64,000 nucleotides of DNA from Druceiella hillmani (Eukaryota; Arthropoda; Insecta; Lepidoptera; Hepialidae), in contig JAYKKI010000016.1 in the NCBI GenBank assembly GCA_039881145.1, positions 7,527,001 to 7,591,000 of the forward strand, written 5' to 3'. A model generated the notes under the pieces. That model was given only the letters and a program-made list of their open reading frames with translations, made no database searches and was not told where the DNA came from. A program made the position numbers and the translations under genes. Below are positions 25,235 to 38,162 of this stretch, piece after piece (positions within the stretch are counted from its first letter, which is position 1; each line of letters begins with the position of its first letter).

Positions 25235-25385
25235 TCCTTATTGCAAAGGACAAAAAAACAGAACCTTTATAAGATCACTCGCGTGTCTACTTGTCTGCCC
25301 GTCTGTCACAACCGTTTTCCTCATAAACCGATTGAGATAGAAACGTGAAATTTGACATAGTGATAAAGCATTAACACGAATTCAT
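25235..25385 (+). repeat. Lepidopteran-type dispersed repeat, copy 3
   Basis: 'tttataagatcactcgcgtg', 'cttgtctgcccgtctgtcac', 'aaccgattgagatagaaacg' and 'gaaatttgacatagtgataa' match the copies at 5.93 and 17.07 kb in order and orientation. This is the most canonical of the three. Confidence 0.7.
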
Positions 25386-25774
25386 TAGTAAATATTTACA
25401 TAATAATTTTAAGAATGAATAAAAATTTGTTTTTTTTTATCATTATGGGTTTTATTAATTAAAATAAAGAATTATAAGAGTGCCAAAATTTTTCATAAAT
25501 TTATATTAGATAGAAATGTTACAATATTATTGAAAATGTCCAAAAAATATAGTGATGTGAACCATACACGAAATGGTTAGTCAACATAATGAAAAAAATC
25601 AACTTCATTATGAGTTTATCGACAAAACTATTGCAATGATTCTAAATCTCATAATTTTTGACGGATTCTGGATGTGTTTAGATCTGATTTTTTTGACCTG
25701 ATTTGAAGATACACCGATTTTTGACTTGGTGTCAAGTTTAATGTGGTGCTTATGTATCTTCGTGTCACGTGTAC

Positions 25775-25814
25775 AGAGAGAGACAGAAAGAGAGAGACGG
25801 AGAGAGAGAGAGAG
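25775..25814. repeat. GA-rich microsatellite
   Basis: An imperfect (GA)n run with 'gacagaaag' and 'gacgg' interruptions. Frames through it give low-complexity peptides only. Confidence 0.9.
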
Positions 25815-27269
25815 GCCTTGGTAGTTGTCATTGAACCTATTTTAACTTAAGCTGAAAGCCCGTAAAATGCTTACGTTTTGTGTGTCGGTGTACATGTACG
25901 CGAGAGACAGAATGAGACGGGTATCGATAGTACCTAATCATCACCTTCTATTCAATTATCACCTTCTATTTAAACAATTTCTAGCAATTGCTACAATTGT
26001 TTACAAATTTAAAAATATTTTGCCGCAAAAATACCAACTAAATAGTGTCGTTTTTATTAATAAATTTCTTCTCATTTTTAGACTTTTGTCACCATTTGTA
26101 ACAAACGGATTTTAAGACAAGTTAAATGAGCTCAAATTTGATGAATTTTACTTGGGTATTTTTTTTCCACCTTCCAGCTCGATCGACTTTGACCACCACC
26201 TGTGACTAAAATACTTATAATGACATGTAAAGCGAGTTCAAATTCAGTATCAAAAGGGCCTTGTATTAATTATCAGATCCTGGCCCTATTTGCATGGGAT
26301 CTCTCTGAAACTTGGGATCTTTCATTGAAACGAAAATGAGTAAACAAACTGGTCACCCCGTCTCCTATTTACATATGAATACATGAAAAAAATACCTATG
26401 CACCGAATTGAGAATTTTATCATTTTGATGTCGGTTAAAAATATTAATACGCTTGAAAGTTTTGAAAATAATTGTTGACATGATTTTTGAGAAAATCGAG
26501 TTTCTAAATTTCTTTTATGCGTCAGGTATCTTTAATTTAAAAGTGAGAAAATTATTAAAAAACTATGTACATATATTATAAGCAACAGAAAAATATTAGC
26601 AGTAGATGATTATGGGTATTTTCTGTATTAGAATTCTTTACTAATTGTGACAATTCTTCCAAATTAAATCCAAGTGATATTAATTAAAACAAACCAATTT
26701 CATTTAACAATTCAAGTACATAAACAGTAGAAGAATAAAATAAATTACAATTGTGCCTTGTCTCATATATTCATTTAGTATTTGTCTATTTAGTTCAGTT
26801 ATATTGGAGGTAAATTTTATGTGTAACGTTATTGTTCGTTCTTATATATTACCAATTAGAAATAATTAATAATCATATTGTGAGGTGTTTTCGTAATCAG
26901 ATAATTTAATTAATATTATTATTTAATACCCATAATAAATATGAAATTTCATCCAGATCGAATGATTAATTTCACCAATAGATCACTATAAATTTAGGAC
27001 TAAAACACACTAACACATATATTTAATAATTGGAAGTTTTTCATGCTCCATTAATGCTGTAAAATGGATTTTAATTAAACCCTTAACGCTTATTTTTCAA
27101 GAGGATAGAACATTTTTTTTTAATTTTCTTACTGTACTCAATCGTAACAGATACGTTTATCGTGATTTCGTAAGAAGTTTTAAAGCCACGAAACTTCTGT
27201 CATTGCAAATTATAAACGAAAATATTATTGAATATTAGATGAATTAAATTTCATATATTTTACGAAGCG
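25815..27269. other. AT-rich stretch, no gene recognised
   Basis: An 82-codon frame at 25,867-26,115 lacks any recognisable domain. The part at 26,170-26,370 is less AT-rich and may hold an old retroelement end, but I see no second copy in the window. Confidence 0.5.
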
Positions 27270-27460
27270 ACGCAGCGCATAATGTATAAGTTGTACTTTA
27301 TGACGAAAAGTAGCGTCGTTTCGCAAAACGGAGGGGTCGACTTGTTTCATGGAAAAAATGCTACAGCCCAGCGTCGAGCAGATGTAGTGCAATTTGACCT
27401 TTAAGGCGATCCCTCCCCACTCCCTCCACCTTCCGCTAGAATTCTCCGCCCTGTTGAAAT
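27270..27460. other. GC-rich island of unknown nature
   Basis: Within DNA dominated by A and T, this segment is rich in C and G ('gaagcgacgcagcgcataat', 'cagcgtcgagcagatg', 'ccctccccactccctccacc') with several CpGs. I see no open frame, terminal repeats or second copy. It could be a fragment of a transposable element, a decayed exon or a regulatory element. Confidence 0.4.
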
Positions 27461-27769
27461 ATGTGAGTGCTGCGTAAATCTACGCAAAAATAAATGATTA
27501 TTTTCGTAACTACTAAACTATAATGTTATGTTATCATGTTATCATATACAAAATTTTATTTTAATCTTTGTGATCGTTTAAGCGTGAAAAAAGACAAACA
27601 AACAAATAAGCGGACGTCCTTTCACTTTCATTACATTGAGATTTTTTTAACTTGGTTTACGGGAAAAAATACACGGTGATACGGATAACGAAAATATATT
27701 GAATTTATTCCGCTCTCATTTTTACTATATTAAATCATAATCATTGCATATTTCGAACTTACTCATTCA

Positions 27770-27960
27770 GGTAGTAAAGAGGGGAACACAAGACGGGACT
27801 CGTTACCTCTCTACCTAGTCACGTTGTGCGAGGCAGCCACTTACACAGTCACACTCGGATGAATGCGCATAATGTGTCAGGTGTTGTTGGATAAAAAAAT
27901 GGTGTGTGTCAGTTCCGACACGCGACTGGAGTTAACTCCTTAAGTACGATTGTCTTGGAA
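27770..27960. other. Second GC-richer segment, unknown nature
   Basis: 'acaagacgggactcgttacc', 'gtcacgttgtgcgaggcagc' and 'gttccgacacgcgactggag' lie in a 190-bp block some 300 bases after the previous island and just before a TA microsatellite. The two blocks may be parts of one old insertion. No coding frame is recognised. Confidence 0.4.
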
Positions 27961-27984
27961 TATATCAAAATAGCTAACAATGAC

Positions 27985-27986
<2 letters not shown>

Positions 27987-28054
<68 letters not shown>
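27987..28054. repeat. (TA)n microsatellite
   Basis: An uninterrupted TA run of about 68 bases. Confidence 0.97.
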
Positions 28055-28055
<1 letters not shown>

Positions 28056-28564
28056 TTCATCAGTATAAATGGAATATTATTTAATAAAAAAATGCTGACA
28101 ATAAAAAAACATTTTGTATTCTGACAAATTGAATTCGAGTACAAATGGTGAGAGAAGCTACATTAAGTAAAAATTATATTATTGAAATGCAAAGTATGGT
28201 TCAATTCGCCCATAACTAAAACAAAAAAGTGCATTAAATTAGTTAGGGCTAGATAATACAAACGTGGTTTTAATACGAAAATCCCATTTCATTGATTAAT
28301 TCATCATTTCATTGAACATTTTTTTATCTATATTTAATCAAATTGTAATGTATACTTATAGACCCTTATTAACCAAGCCTGACAGCATAAATGCGACTTT
28401 AACAATTAGTAAATAATGCCCAATATTTTTGTGTAAGCTCAAAAACATAAAAATTAATTTTTTTTTAGCACACAACAAAATAATAACGAAATAGGAAAAA
28501 AACAATATTTAAAAACACAAAATAGAATAAAAATATATAAGTCAAAATGTAATAATTTGAAAAC

Positions 28565-29235
28565 GTATTTTATTTATTTTCCAATTCCCTCTCTGCAACT
28601 TCAGCACGAGCCTCGCTTCTCGATCTTGACTTAACAAAATTTCCTTGCGGATGTCATGGAGCTCGTCGTCTCTTCGTTGTCTGTACTTCATTTCATGCCT
28701 CATGGAATTTATTTTTAATTATTCCGTATAAAGCAACTAACGTTAGCTGAAAGTGAAGCAGATAACCGAATGCTGGCTGCTGGTGCATCTCCTGCGTATT
28801 GGTACATTCGTGTCTATGTCCAACATGGTTTCCTGTACCTCACCCCTAAGCTGACCCGCAGGAACATCTTCCGTTGCCTCGGACAATGTTAGCAAAGTTT
28901 CCGCGGCCTCAGCAGAAACTTCACTTCTACCCGTCGATTGTTACTGAGGTGGATCTGTAGATAATTGACTCTAATTAATTAAATGTCAATTCATGAGTAT
29001 CACAAATTTTCAAAATGAAATATCAACACATTTTAGTAAATAAAATAAGAAAATAAAGAAAATAAAAAAAGAAAATAAAATAAAAGTCCACTGTTAGCCC
29101 TTTCTTTCACAATTAGCCCTGGCGCTACCTTTCCTCCGCTGCTACCTTTCTTTTGCCAACTCTCTTCTCTGCTTGAATTTTATATTAGCCAAAGTCGGCA
29201 CAGTTGACGTCCTTTTGCCTAAAGAAACAAATAAA
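28565..29235 (-). pseudogene. Decayed coding-like region, possible DNA-binding-protein or transposon accessory gene
   Basis: On the minus strand three GC-richer blocks read like protein between stops. The block at about 29,235-29,090 is basic (QAEKRVGKRKVAAEE). The block at 28,960-28,750 is acidic and threonine/alanine-rich (EVSAEAAETLLTLSEATEDV, later RGEVQETMLDIDT). The block at 28,720-28,565 is a charged helix-like run (RHEMKYRQRRDDELHDIRKE). Basic N-terminus, acidic middle and charged C-terminal helix resemble the Myb/SANT-like or zeste-like proteins common in insects, including those of Harbinger-type transposons. That assignment is weak. Stops and AT-rich gaps separate the blocks, so it is a pseudogene or pseudo-exons. 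Confidence 0.35.
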
Positions 29236-30022
29236 ATAAACGTTTCTTAAGCATATTATTTAAAAAAAATTACATTCATGCAAACAATTTAAACAAATTA
29301 ACTCTGAGTTCATTTTGGACGACAGTATAGATCCTATGAAATCCAACTACAAATATTAATTTGTCATCACTAGCTGTACGGAGAAAAAGAGCTGATCTCT
29401 TATATTTATGTAAAATCATACATTCCCATGTTGATTGTCCCTATTTCCTCTTTCTACTTAACTTCGATACTTGACATAATTCGTACCACAAGTTTATGAC
29501 AATAATACCTCTTTTTATGACCCTATAATTCGAATGTGCCAATTGCATAGCGATATTGTTTCTCCGCATCCGTCCTTGGACATTTTTGAACCAAAATTAT
29601 TAATATTGGAAAAGGAAATACAATATATATATATATTATTTACAAATTAAAACCAGCTACGATAGAATTAATATTTTGTTCAGTATATAGAAAATAATAT
29701 AATTCTAATACTAACTTTAATAATTGATCGATACATTTTGTAATATATATAATCACACAAGTAACCCTTGAAAACGTATACATAAATACTCTAACCATTT
29801 TGTGCACACATAATTAGAGAGCTGTACTGTAACAGTACAGCTTTATACTCTGTTCTTTTTATTATTTATTTACGTGACTGTAACTTGTTTTATGAGCCTT
29901 TCAATAAATAAATAAATGGATTCTATTTTCATTATAAACGTGAACATTTGACTGTACTTAGCCTTTCATTAATGATACTTTTGCTAAATGCAATACTTCC
30001 AGTCGAACAAACAACGCAATTA
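29236..30022. other. AT-rich stretch with one short perfect palindrome
   Basis: AGCTGTACTGT at 29,820-29,830 pairs exactly with 29,832-29,842 around a single A. Nothing else stands out apart from a short TA run near 29,624. Confidence 0.6.
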
Positions 30023-30086
30023 GGCAAGTCGATGTCAGAACTTAATGAAATCATTAGATAACATTAAGTTCTGACATCGACTTGCC
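30023..30086. repeat. Perfect hairpin, 25-bp arms, 14-nt loop
   Basis: The arm 30,023-30,047, beginning GGCAAGTCGATGTCAGAACT, is the exact reverse complement of 30,062-30,086. The perfect match suggests recent origin. No target duplication or second copy is seen. Confidence 0.95.
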
Positions 30087-30886
30087 GAATAACAATGTCT
30101 TCGCCGTCTTTTTTATAATTAGCGACGATCTTGTGTATGTTGCACATACGAGCATAATTAGTTTCCAATTCTTTTGGTTCACTTTATTTCACAGTTCTAT
30201 AGACATATGTCCACTAATCACAATGTGGCAGATATTTACGTCACAACGTTACTTATATGATGTAATTTGGTGAGAGTTAAATAGGGATAATTGAAGTAAG
30301 GAATATTATTCATTAAATTACCATGTAAACACAACTGCCCGTATACAAATATTATAACTACACACAACTTAATTCAATTCTCATCAAGCCTAATACCAGT
30401 TGCCCTTGGACACATGTGCTTTCGGAAACGGAAACGACGGCAGCTTTCCGACCGAGGCCGCTGTTCGTCCCTTCGTTTATTTCCGTCTAACTGAATTGGT
30501 TCCATTTAATTGGGTAGTTGAAGCTAAGAGGACGCAGTTTATTTGGCTAAACGTCGGAAAGTTAATGTTCGGTTGATGAATGAGAAGATACGGTACATTA
30601 GATAGGATACAGTATTTCAGTTTATTTGAAACGGAAGCATGTGCAAAGGTATTTATATAAGTTGTTTGCAAATAATATCTAATATTTTTATTCCTTTACA
30701 CGAAAATTTAATTGAATTTTAGAACAAAGTAAACTTATTTTTGGATATTCGTTTAATTTACTTTTATACCATTATAGCAGAAATACCCTACGCTGACATC
30801 TTTATTAGTAACTTGATAGAAAAGAGAAGCGGAATTGAAATTCCTAGTAAAAATGTATTTAATTATTTTAACAAGTAAAAATTAAA

Positions 30887-30954
30887 AAGAAAAACGAAAT
30901 CATTAGTACCTTTAAGTTGTAGTTTTTAAAGGTACTAATGATTTCGTTTTTCTT
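30887..30954. repeat. Perfect hairpin, 27-bp arms, 14-nt loop
   Basis: The arm 30,887-30,913, containing 'cgaaatcattagtacct', is the exact reverse complement of 30,928-30,954. It lies 0.8 kb from the hairpin at 30.0 kb and has the same loop length, but the arm sequences are unrelated. Confidence 0.95.
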
Positions 30955-33900
30955 GCAGAACACAATAATAATAGAGAAAGTAACAACAATAAAAAATAAA
31001 AATTGTGTGTGTACTTAAGTACACGTGTTAGAAGTATAGTTCTTTGACATAGTACAAGAATAACTGTATTCCGCACGCAAATAATTAATGATAATAAAAT
31101 AATAAAGGGACCGTAATTATAAATATGATTGAAAGGGAGCGTAATTATAAATATGATTGATAAAACTTAATTCACTGAAATAATTAAATTTTAAAAATTT
31201 AAATTAATTTTTTAAGTAGAGTAATAAAAAAATTTACTTTTTTATCTAGAATAGCAATCATTGTCGTTTTATAATTAAATTATTATAATAGTAATATTAT
31301 TATTATTATCATTTTATTGTATTACTGTTATTAATTTTAAGTATTTAATAAAAGATAAAATAATAATTCATAATTTATAATGCAAATAAATATACCGATA
31401 CTTAACCTCACTTAGAGAAATACAAGAAAAATAAATGTTAAAAAGCTTGTAAGCATTATTTCTATCATGAATATTCACTATAAATAAATGTTTTTTATTA
31501 CATCGAGTACTATTAAATTTCAATTACTAAACAATATTATTTAAAAGCACAGATATAACTTAGTTTTGTATGAATATAAAACACGTGTTGCGTATTTACA
31601 AATATCATAATGACTATCATTAATATAGTATCAGTCACCACACACAAATATATGTATGTGTAGTGAGCAACTTCATCCAGTCGATTTTTGTTGCATCGTG
31701 CGCGCGGTTTATAAAATTTCACTCTCAATATTTTTTTCATAACGCGTTTAAAGGAGTATACATTTTAAAAATATCACGCAAATACTGAATAATTATAATC
31801 CATATTTTTCACGATGATAATACATACGTAGAAACACATTCAAATGTATAGAAACATATTTGTCATATAAGTAATCTTGTCATACAAATAATCTATTGTC
31901 TTAGTATTTTCTATTGTGTAGGATTCGAAGTAGGGCCACCATTAAACTAAAAGCGCGCTTCTAAAATTCTTATGGTTCATTTCTATCATTTGTTTGCAGA
32001 CCAATTTTTAGTTTTTACATTTCTGTACCTGAAAGATCTGAGAGATCTTATTGTTGTATCAATGTCGTCTGTCTGTCTTTTTGTCTGACAGAGGGTTTTA
32101 ACTTCTAAAAAAAATAAGGCGGAAATTTCAAAAATAGTCTTAAAAATGACTAAAAATTATATATTTGGAGAGGGTTCCGAAATATGTAAGGTGGCTGAAA
32201 TCATTTTTTTTTCTTTTGGATAAGCATGTAAAGTTTTTATGTTTTAAAATCCCTTAATATAAAACGTTGATTTGACCATTCGACACTAAATGAATTCTCA
32301 TATACCTTACGGTGTTCCTCAACTGTAACCCATAAATCAATTAACAAAATTCAGTAGTTTAGCCACAGGAATAGTTTAAAGTGGTTTGTAATTTCAAACG
32401 GGTGAAATGAAATATTAGAGTTAATGTCTCTGTGTGCACACAAACGCTTTACCACTAATTCATAACCCACATAAACTACAACGACCAGAATTAATAAATG
32501 TAACACTTTGTTTACAGTGTTCACAAAGGTATTAAAAATTCCGCTAATGATGGAAAAGCTGTAATTTAAAAAAAATATAATATTCAATAAGAGTGCAATT
32601 GATTTACAAAAACATCGTCTTTATCAGCTTTAAGTATTTTTTCCTCGTTGAATTCATTGTTGGATAAGCCCCCGGGTATCTATTCCTTTGAAACATTCGT
32701 GTCGGAGGTTTTGATGCTCTGGACACAAACATGTCTTTACTAGCTAAAATCTTGTTTAAAACTAATCTTCACTAACAATAATCGCATCACGATTTCGGAG
32801 TAGTTACGGGTAGATCTGACCATTGTACCGGTCTTCCAAAAAAAATATAGACTATACAAGGAAAATATTAAATTTTTTACGTAACATATCATTCATACAT
32901 AAAGCAGCTATAGAACGTAATTAACTATTGTGTAGATCGAAGGAATGATCATAAAGATTCTTTGGTATTGTGTCAATTGTCGGCATAAAGCGGACGTCTT
33001 TTCAAAGTCAAAAACGATTTGAGATTTTTATATTAAACTTAAAGTACTACACACAACTGTGATATTATTATAGATTAAAGTACATTTGATTTTTGAAAAA
33101 CCTTATTTCTTGGTACACACCATCATTTTAATAGCAACTTTTGGCCATCTTCAAATTTAACCTTGTGTAAATTTGATAGTTACATTTTTACCAAAGTTGG
33201 AATAAATATTTAGATGTGTTGAATTGATGTTGGGTTGATGTTACCACGTCGATGATGGTTATTATATTTCTTGTTGAGCAATCCGGACAAATAGTCAGTG
33301 CAATACTCGATGTCTCCGAGCGGAACTAGAAAAAGAGGAAGTTTGGTGATGGAGTCACGGTCTTTGTGCACTTCACCATAGACTATAATGATTATAGAGA
33401 AAGGCGATATTACAATAGTCTAAATATTTTAACGAGATGATTGAATTTTCAATTAAGCGGACAATTTAGTGACTATTTTGGAATTTCAAATGAAATGGAG
33501 AAAAATGATTGATAAATATATAAAGATCAAATTATCAGGTAAGTTTTACGCAATTAATACTTTACCCGTCCTCATATATAATGAGTAGAATAAATTGAAA
33601 GTCAAACGATCTATGATTATGTATAAATAAACCAAAATGAAAAAAAACATTAGCTTATGCTTTATCTTGGCAGGTATATTTTAAGCCCTTAATCACTTGA
33701 ACTGATCGTTATCTTGTAAGAGATCTGCCCAGATTAATTGTTATTTACGTGCAGAAAATTAAATGATTAAATTTTGAAACGGGTATACAATACCAGATCT
33801 ACTGCAACCATATTCAATAACCATGGATGTAAACTAGTCAAACGTATATCACGAGTTACATTAGTTGAAAACAAACTCGAGCAAAATGAGATCATTAAAA

Positions 33901-34108
33901 ATGATCACAATGGTAAATCATGCATGGCGGTATACAAGAAACGAACATATATTAACGCAGAATCTATCATTGGAAAAACATATTGCTTTCAGTAAAAAAA
34001 AATTCTATCAATGCGGATCGTGCTTAAAAGCTAAGTATGAAGAAAAAAAATATTATGATGTAAAATTAAAGTAAATAAAGTATACTCTGACTTCCGGATT
34101 CATCAGAA
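30955..34108. other. AT-rich left flank of the giant inverted repeat, no gene recognised
   Basis: About 3.1 kb of AT-rich sequence. The segment 32,036-32,140 carries a 'gtcgtctgtctgtctttttg' run of the lepidopteran repeat type. Two overlapping plus-strand frames at 33.77-34.07 kb have no recognised domain. Homology to the right flank begins abruptly at about 34,109. Confidence 0.55.
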
Positions 34109-34523
34109 CAAGTATTTAACAGGACAAGGTTTTTAAAAAAAGCTTCCCACTGCAAGACGAAACATAAGTCTCATCAATCGATTCTGATCTATATATAAGT
34201 ACACATAGTCTAATATTTGTTGCCTAAACATTATTTTTTAACGGTTGTGTCATTCGGTCAGTTGTAATAACCCAAACGTTAATCGGGTTATTATCCCTAC
34301 TGCTCTGTAAACATGCGTTACTCATATTTTATAGCTTTTATTAGTACTGATACACAATTGCTATTCATCGCTTCGGCAAAGCACTAAAATCAGTTTATGA
34401 AGGCCTGCTAAGTATCTAATGACGATATACTTGGTTTACTTTGGTTCATATTTTACTTTGTTTCAAGAAGAAAACTCGAAAAAATATAACTCGTGAATTG
34501 ATATATAAATGTATATTTCATTG

Positions 34524-34526
34524 TAC

Positions 34527-34588
<62 letters not shown>

Positions 34589-34589
34589 T

Positions 34590-34626
<37 letters not shown>

Positions 34627-34636
34627 ATATATATAT
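34524..34636. repeat. (AT)n microsatellite, left arm only
   Basis: A compound ACAT/AT run. The matching place in the right arm (near 61,150) has only a short 'tatatacatata', so the expansion followed the duplication. Confidence 0.95.
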
Positions 34637-35539
34637 GTCGATATGTATGTAATTATAATATTCTAAATGAGGTATCGTCTATACTATTAGGAACAATTAA
34701 TAGTGACTCTTATTATATGTTATAGAATAAACAGGAAAATTCACACAACATTCACACTGATAGCAATGTCATCTGTGGGGAATAAAAATATGTAATTTTT
34801 TTTTATAACACTATCTGATTTTTTGGTAAACTTATACAAATATATTAGTGTTTACATATGTCTTAGTATATACAGATAATATTCTTGTGAATACAAATAT
34901 TTTATTGGATACAAATATATTAGTCGTAACAAAGTCTATACGTATGAAAAAAAATGGAAAAGATAGTCAATTTGTTTCTGAATAAGATAAAGAAGAATTT
35001 AATGAGTTTTTGAATTCATAAATATTAACTATATATTGGTAACTAGGACTAGTGTCTTATAAATATAGCTAGCATTTTGACTGGTTTCAATTTAGCGATA
35101 AAATAAAAAAAAAAGTATACTACCAATGGTCTCCAGGTATTTACTCTAACAGCTTCTTGAACGAATTTTAAAGCCAGTAATTTTTTTGTTTGGCTCAAAA
35201 TTTCAAAAATTGCTTAATCATATCAAGTTATATCGTTCATAATAAGTAATATCGATCATAACACAGTTCACTGTCGAACACTTCTACTAGCTTCGCTTCA
35301 TAACTAAAATATGCGCTATATAAATCCCTACGAAGAACTGGTATACTCGCTATAACTTCAGCTTCAGAAAATCTGATCACGTTTTCGAATATATGGTTAA
35401 GCTCAAGCTGTTGATACGTGACTTGTAAAATCTACATGTCCTTTGCCTCATTTCTATTATGTTAAATAATCCTAACAATCCATCGCACCTGAGCTTCAGA
35501 TTTACAGTCCGAAGGTAGGGATGACCAAGGATTATGTTC

Positions 35540-35542
<3 letters not shown>

Positions 35543-35612
<70 letters not shown>
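35543..35612. repeat. (AT)n microsatellite, shared site
   Basis: A TA run of about 70 bases. The corresponding right-arm site at 60,109-60,192 is also an expanded TA tract but with an internal TG run. Confidence 0.95.
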
Positions 35613-35613
<1 letters not shown>

Positions 35614-35752
35614 CTATCTTGAATTATTTGACATTTTTGATTGATTATATTCCATTGTCATTCGTACAGGTTTTAGCTTTATACAAAAAATGTCGTTAAT
35701 CAAACAGGTGATTCTATGCGTTAAACTGAGTACATTTAAACATACTCTTAAT

Positions 35753-35755
<3 letters not shown>

Positions 35756-35788
<33 letters not shown>

Positions 35789-35795
35789 TATAAAA

Positions 35796-35883
<88 letters not shown>
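35756..35883. repeat. (AT)n microsatellite, about 128 bases
   Basis: One of the two longest TA runs in the window. The right-arm counterpart is the TA run at 58,271-58,398, beside extra right-arm sequence. Confidence 0.95.
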
Positions 35884-35884
<1 letters not shown>

Positions 35885-37602
35885 TAATTAATTTATTTCT
35901 TAACAATACATCGATAAAATATTTTCACAATACTTTTAAAATTAAATTATTTAATTATATTAAATTATATATACTAATCAGGGACCCATGTTTTTATTAT
36001 TAGTGGAGTTTGAAAAAAAATCTGAAAACTAAAAAATTTTTTTAGCTAGTTTAAGTAATTTGGATTCTTTTCAGAGTTTAAAAGCGTCTAGCGATATATG
36101 AATGTCATTTAATCATAATATTTAACGCCATAATTTGATTTGTATACCAAGAAAGTACGTACTTATAAACGCAGAGCATATAAATTTTCAATTTATATGT
36201 TATCATAAAACTTATTTTTACTTTTGAGCCCAAACTTAAACTAAATATTCACTGAAAATTTCAAACTGAAATTTAAGACTTTGTCCTTCAGTTTCAAGAC
36301 TTTTAACTTGGTTTAGGTACAATTAGACGTAATCATTTTTCTCTTCGACTTTCTGATCCTTTCGTTAGGATCAAGCATTTATATTTTTCGACGCAATATT
36401 CAAAATATATATTTTACATTTTTAGCGCACTTTTAGATTCTTTTTTTAATATAATTTTATGCTTCTCAACTTTAGTTCCAAAAAATAGTAATACAACTAT
36501 TTATGAAAAGCGAAAGGAAATGAAATAAACCAAAACGATTGGAAAAGTTACCAAAAAATAATGACGAGTGCAAAAATAACATTTTTATTTTCGCAATTGA
36601 TTTCAGGATAGCATGTTTTTTGGTTTATTGCGCGTTCGGGAAAATGTTCTTCATCAAAATGATGGACTTAATTTTAAAACGATCGACATTACTGTTAACA
36701 CCACATTTAAAGCTAAGTTAATAACCTCTAATGTATGGTAACGACCACATTATGAAGAAAAACTTACAGAAAAAATAAGTCATAACTTTTGATTTTTCGC
36801 CGTAAACAGTTGTCCCGAGACAGTCTTTTTTACAGATCAGAAAATAAAAAAAAGAATTTAATATTAAACTTCTTTATTATTTCTCCCTCCAAATTTACAG
36901 AAGGGACTTTTTCCTTTACTACCGGGCCAATTTTGTTAATAAATTTTGTAAAGCTTGCGGGCAACCTTGATTGCGACAATATTGTTTTCATCTCATATTA
37001 AATTAATGTTCTTTACAAGTTTCAGATCTTTTACAAATATCTAGAGTCCAGTAGATTTATGAGTTTCTAAAGACATAAAATAAAAATATGATACCTTCTA
37101 AAAATATGATATTATTCTAAAGACATAAAATAAAAATAGATATGGATTTTAAAAATATGATACCTTTCAGAAAGAAAATTTGAATTAACAATAAAAAAAT
37201 TTAGTGACTGCAAAAATGGCAATACTATCTGCATTGTGAATGGTTACTCTTATCTAGTTCATTTTACTCAGAAACATATTTACATATATAACCACATTTT
37301 GTATTTTGCACAAAGAATCTACATCATAAGCAATACTGCTTAAAGATAATATTTTAATATCAGCTACCGGTCCGATTAAATCAATGAAATATCTCCTTTC
37401 ACGTGAGAACATTTATGTATTTTACAATAGTTATTTGTCCATTTCACTATAACTTTTAACTCTTAGCTTCTAGATTTGTGTATCGAATAACTAATGGAAA
37501 AGTTCAATAAAACTCTATTCACCAACTCTATAAGTTACAATCAATTAATTCATTTTAATTTCCGGAGTTCAGATTGCACCTCCGATTCTAACATCCAAAT
37601 TA

Positions 37603-38027
37603 CGACACATCTAGTTTTTCTTCTAGTTGGCTTTAAATAGTTCCTAATGTTATTTTACACAATCGCATATTACATTTCTTTATAATGAAAATATTATGTT
37701 AATTTAGGGAGAAAATTTAAAGAAGAAAAAGTGACGTTAAAGGGGAGGGTCTGATCGGCGCTAAATTTCATTCTATGAAATTAACCATACTCGAAATGGG
37801 TTCTTAGTTTTTCTTCGAATAAGTCATGATCTTTTCATAAAGATCTTATACAGTTTTATGTTTGTTTAGTTTAGGTAGTAAAATAAACAAAAATTTATTT
37901 TATTGTCAAAAATAAAATTAATATTTAGATACTTCTTATGAATATGTTCAAGAAGGATTCGACCGAGAAAGTTTAGAATTGCCTTTTTCTTCAGAGGTGA
38001 AGTAAATTTTCTATAAAGAAATTACCA
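37603..38027. mobile_element. Left-arm-only insertion of about 0.4 kb
   Basis: The right arm runs straight from the equivalent of 'ccaaattac' to 'ttttccag', whereas the left arm has about 0.4 kb between. Both edges show AAATTAC ('ccaaattacg' and 'gaaattacca'), a possible 7-bp target duplication. The insert has no coding frame and no obvious terminal inverted repeats. Class unknown. Confidence 0.5.
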
Positions 38028-38162
38028 CCATTATGTAGTTTTCCAGTATTTCATGACAGTTTTTATCAACTCGTATATCTTATACAACTCTTACCTTTTT
38101 ATCTCTATTTTAGATCTTGTTTAGCAAATATTAGAATACTATTTATATTAAAAAAGTACTTC

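Noticed and set aside
25775..25814. Serine/leucine-rich minus-strand peptide
   Set aside because: It is a translation of the GA microsatellite.
34441..34725. 94-codon plus-strand open frame
   Set aside because: Its centre is a translated AT microsatellite (alternating Y and I). The right arm has no such frame.
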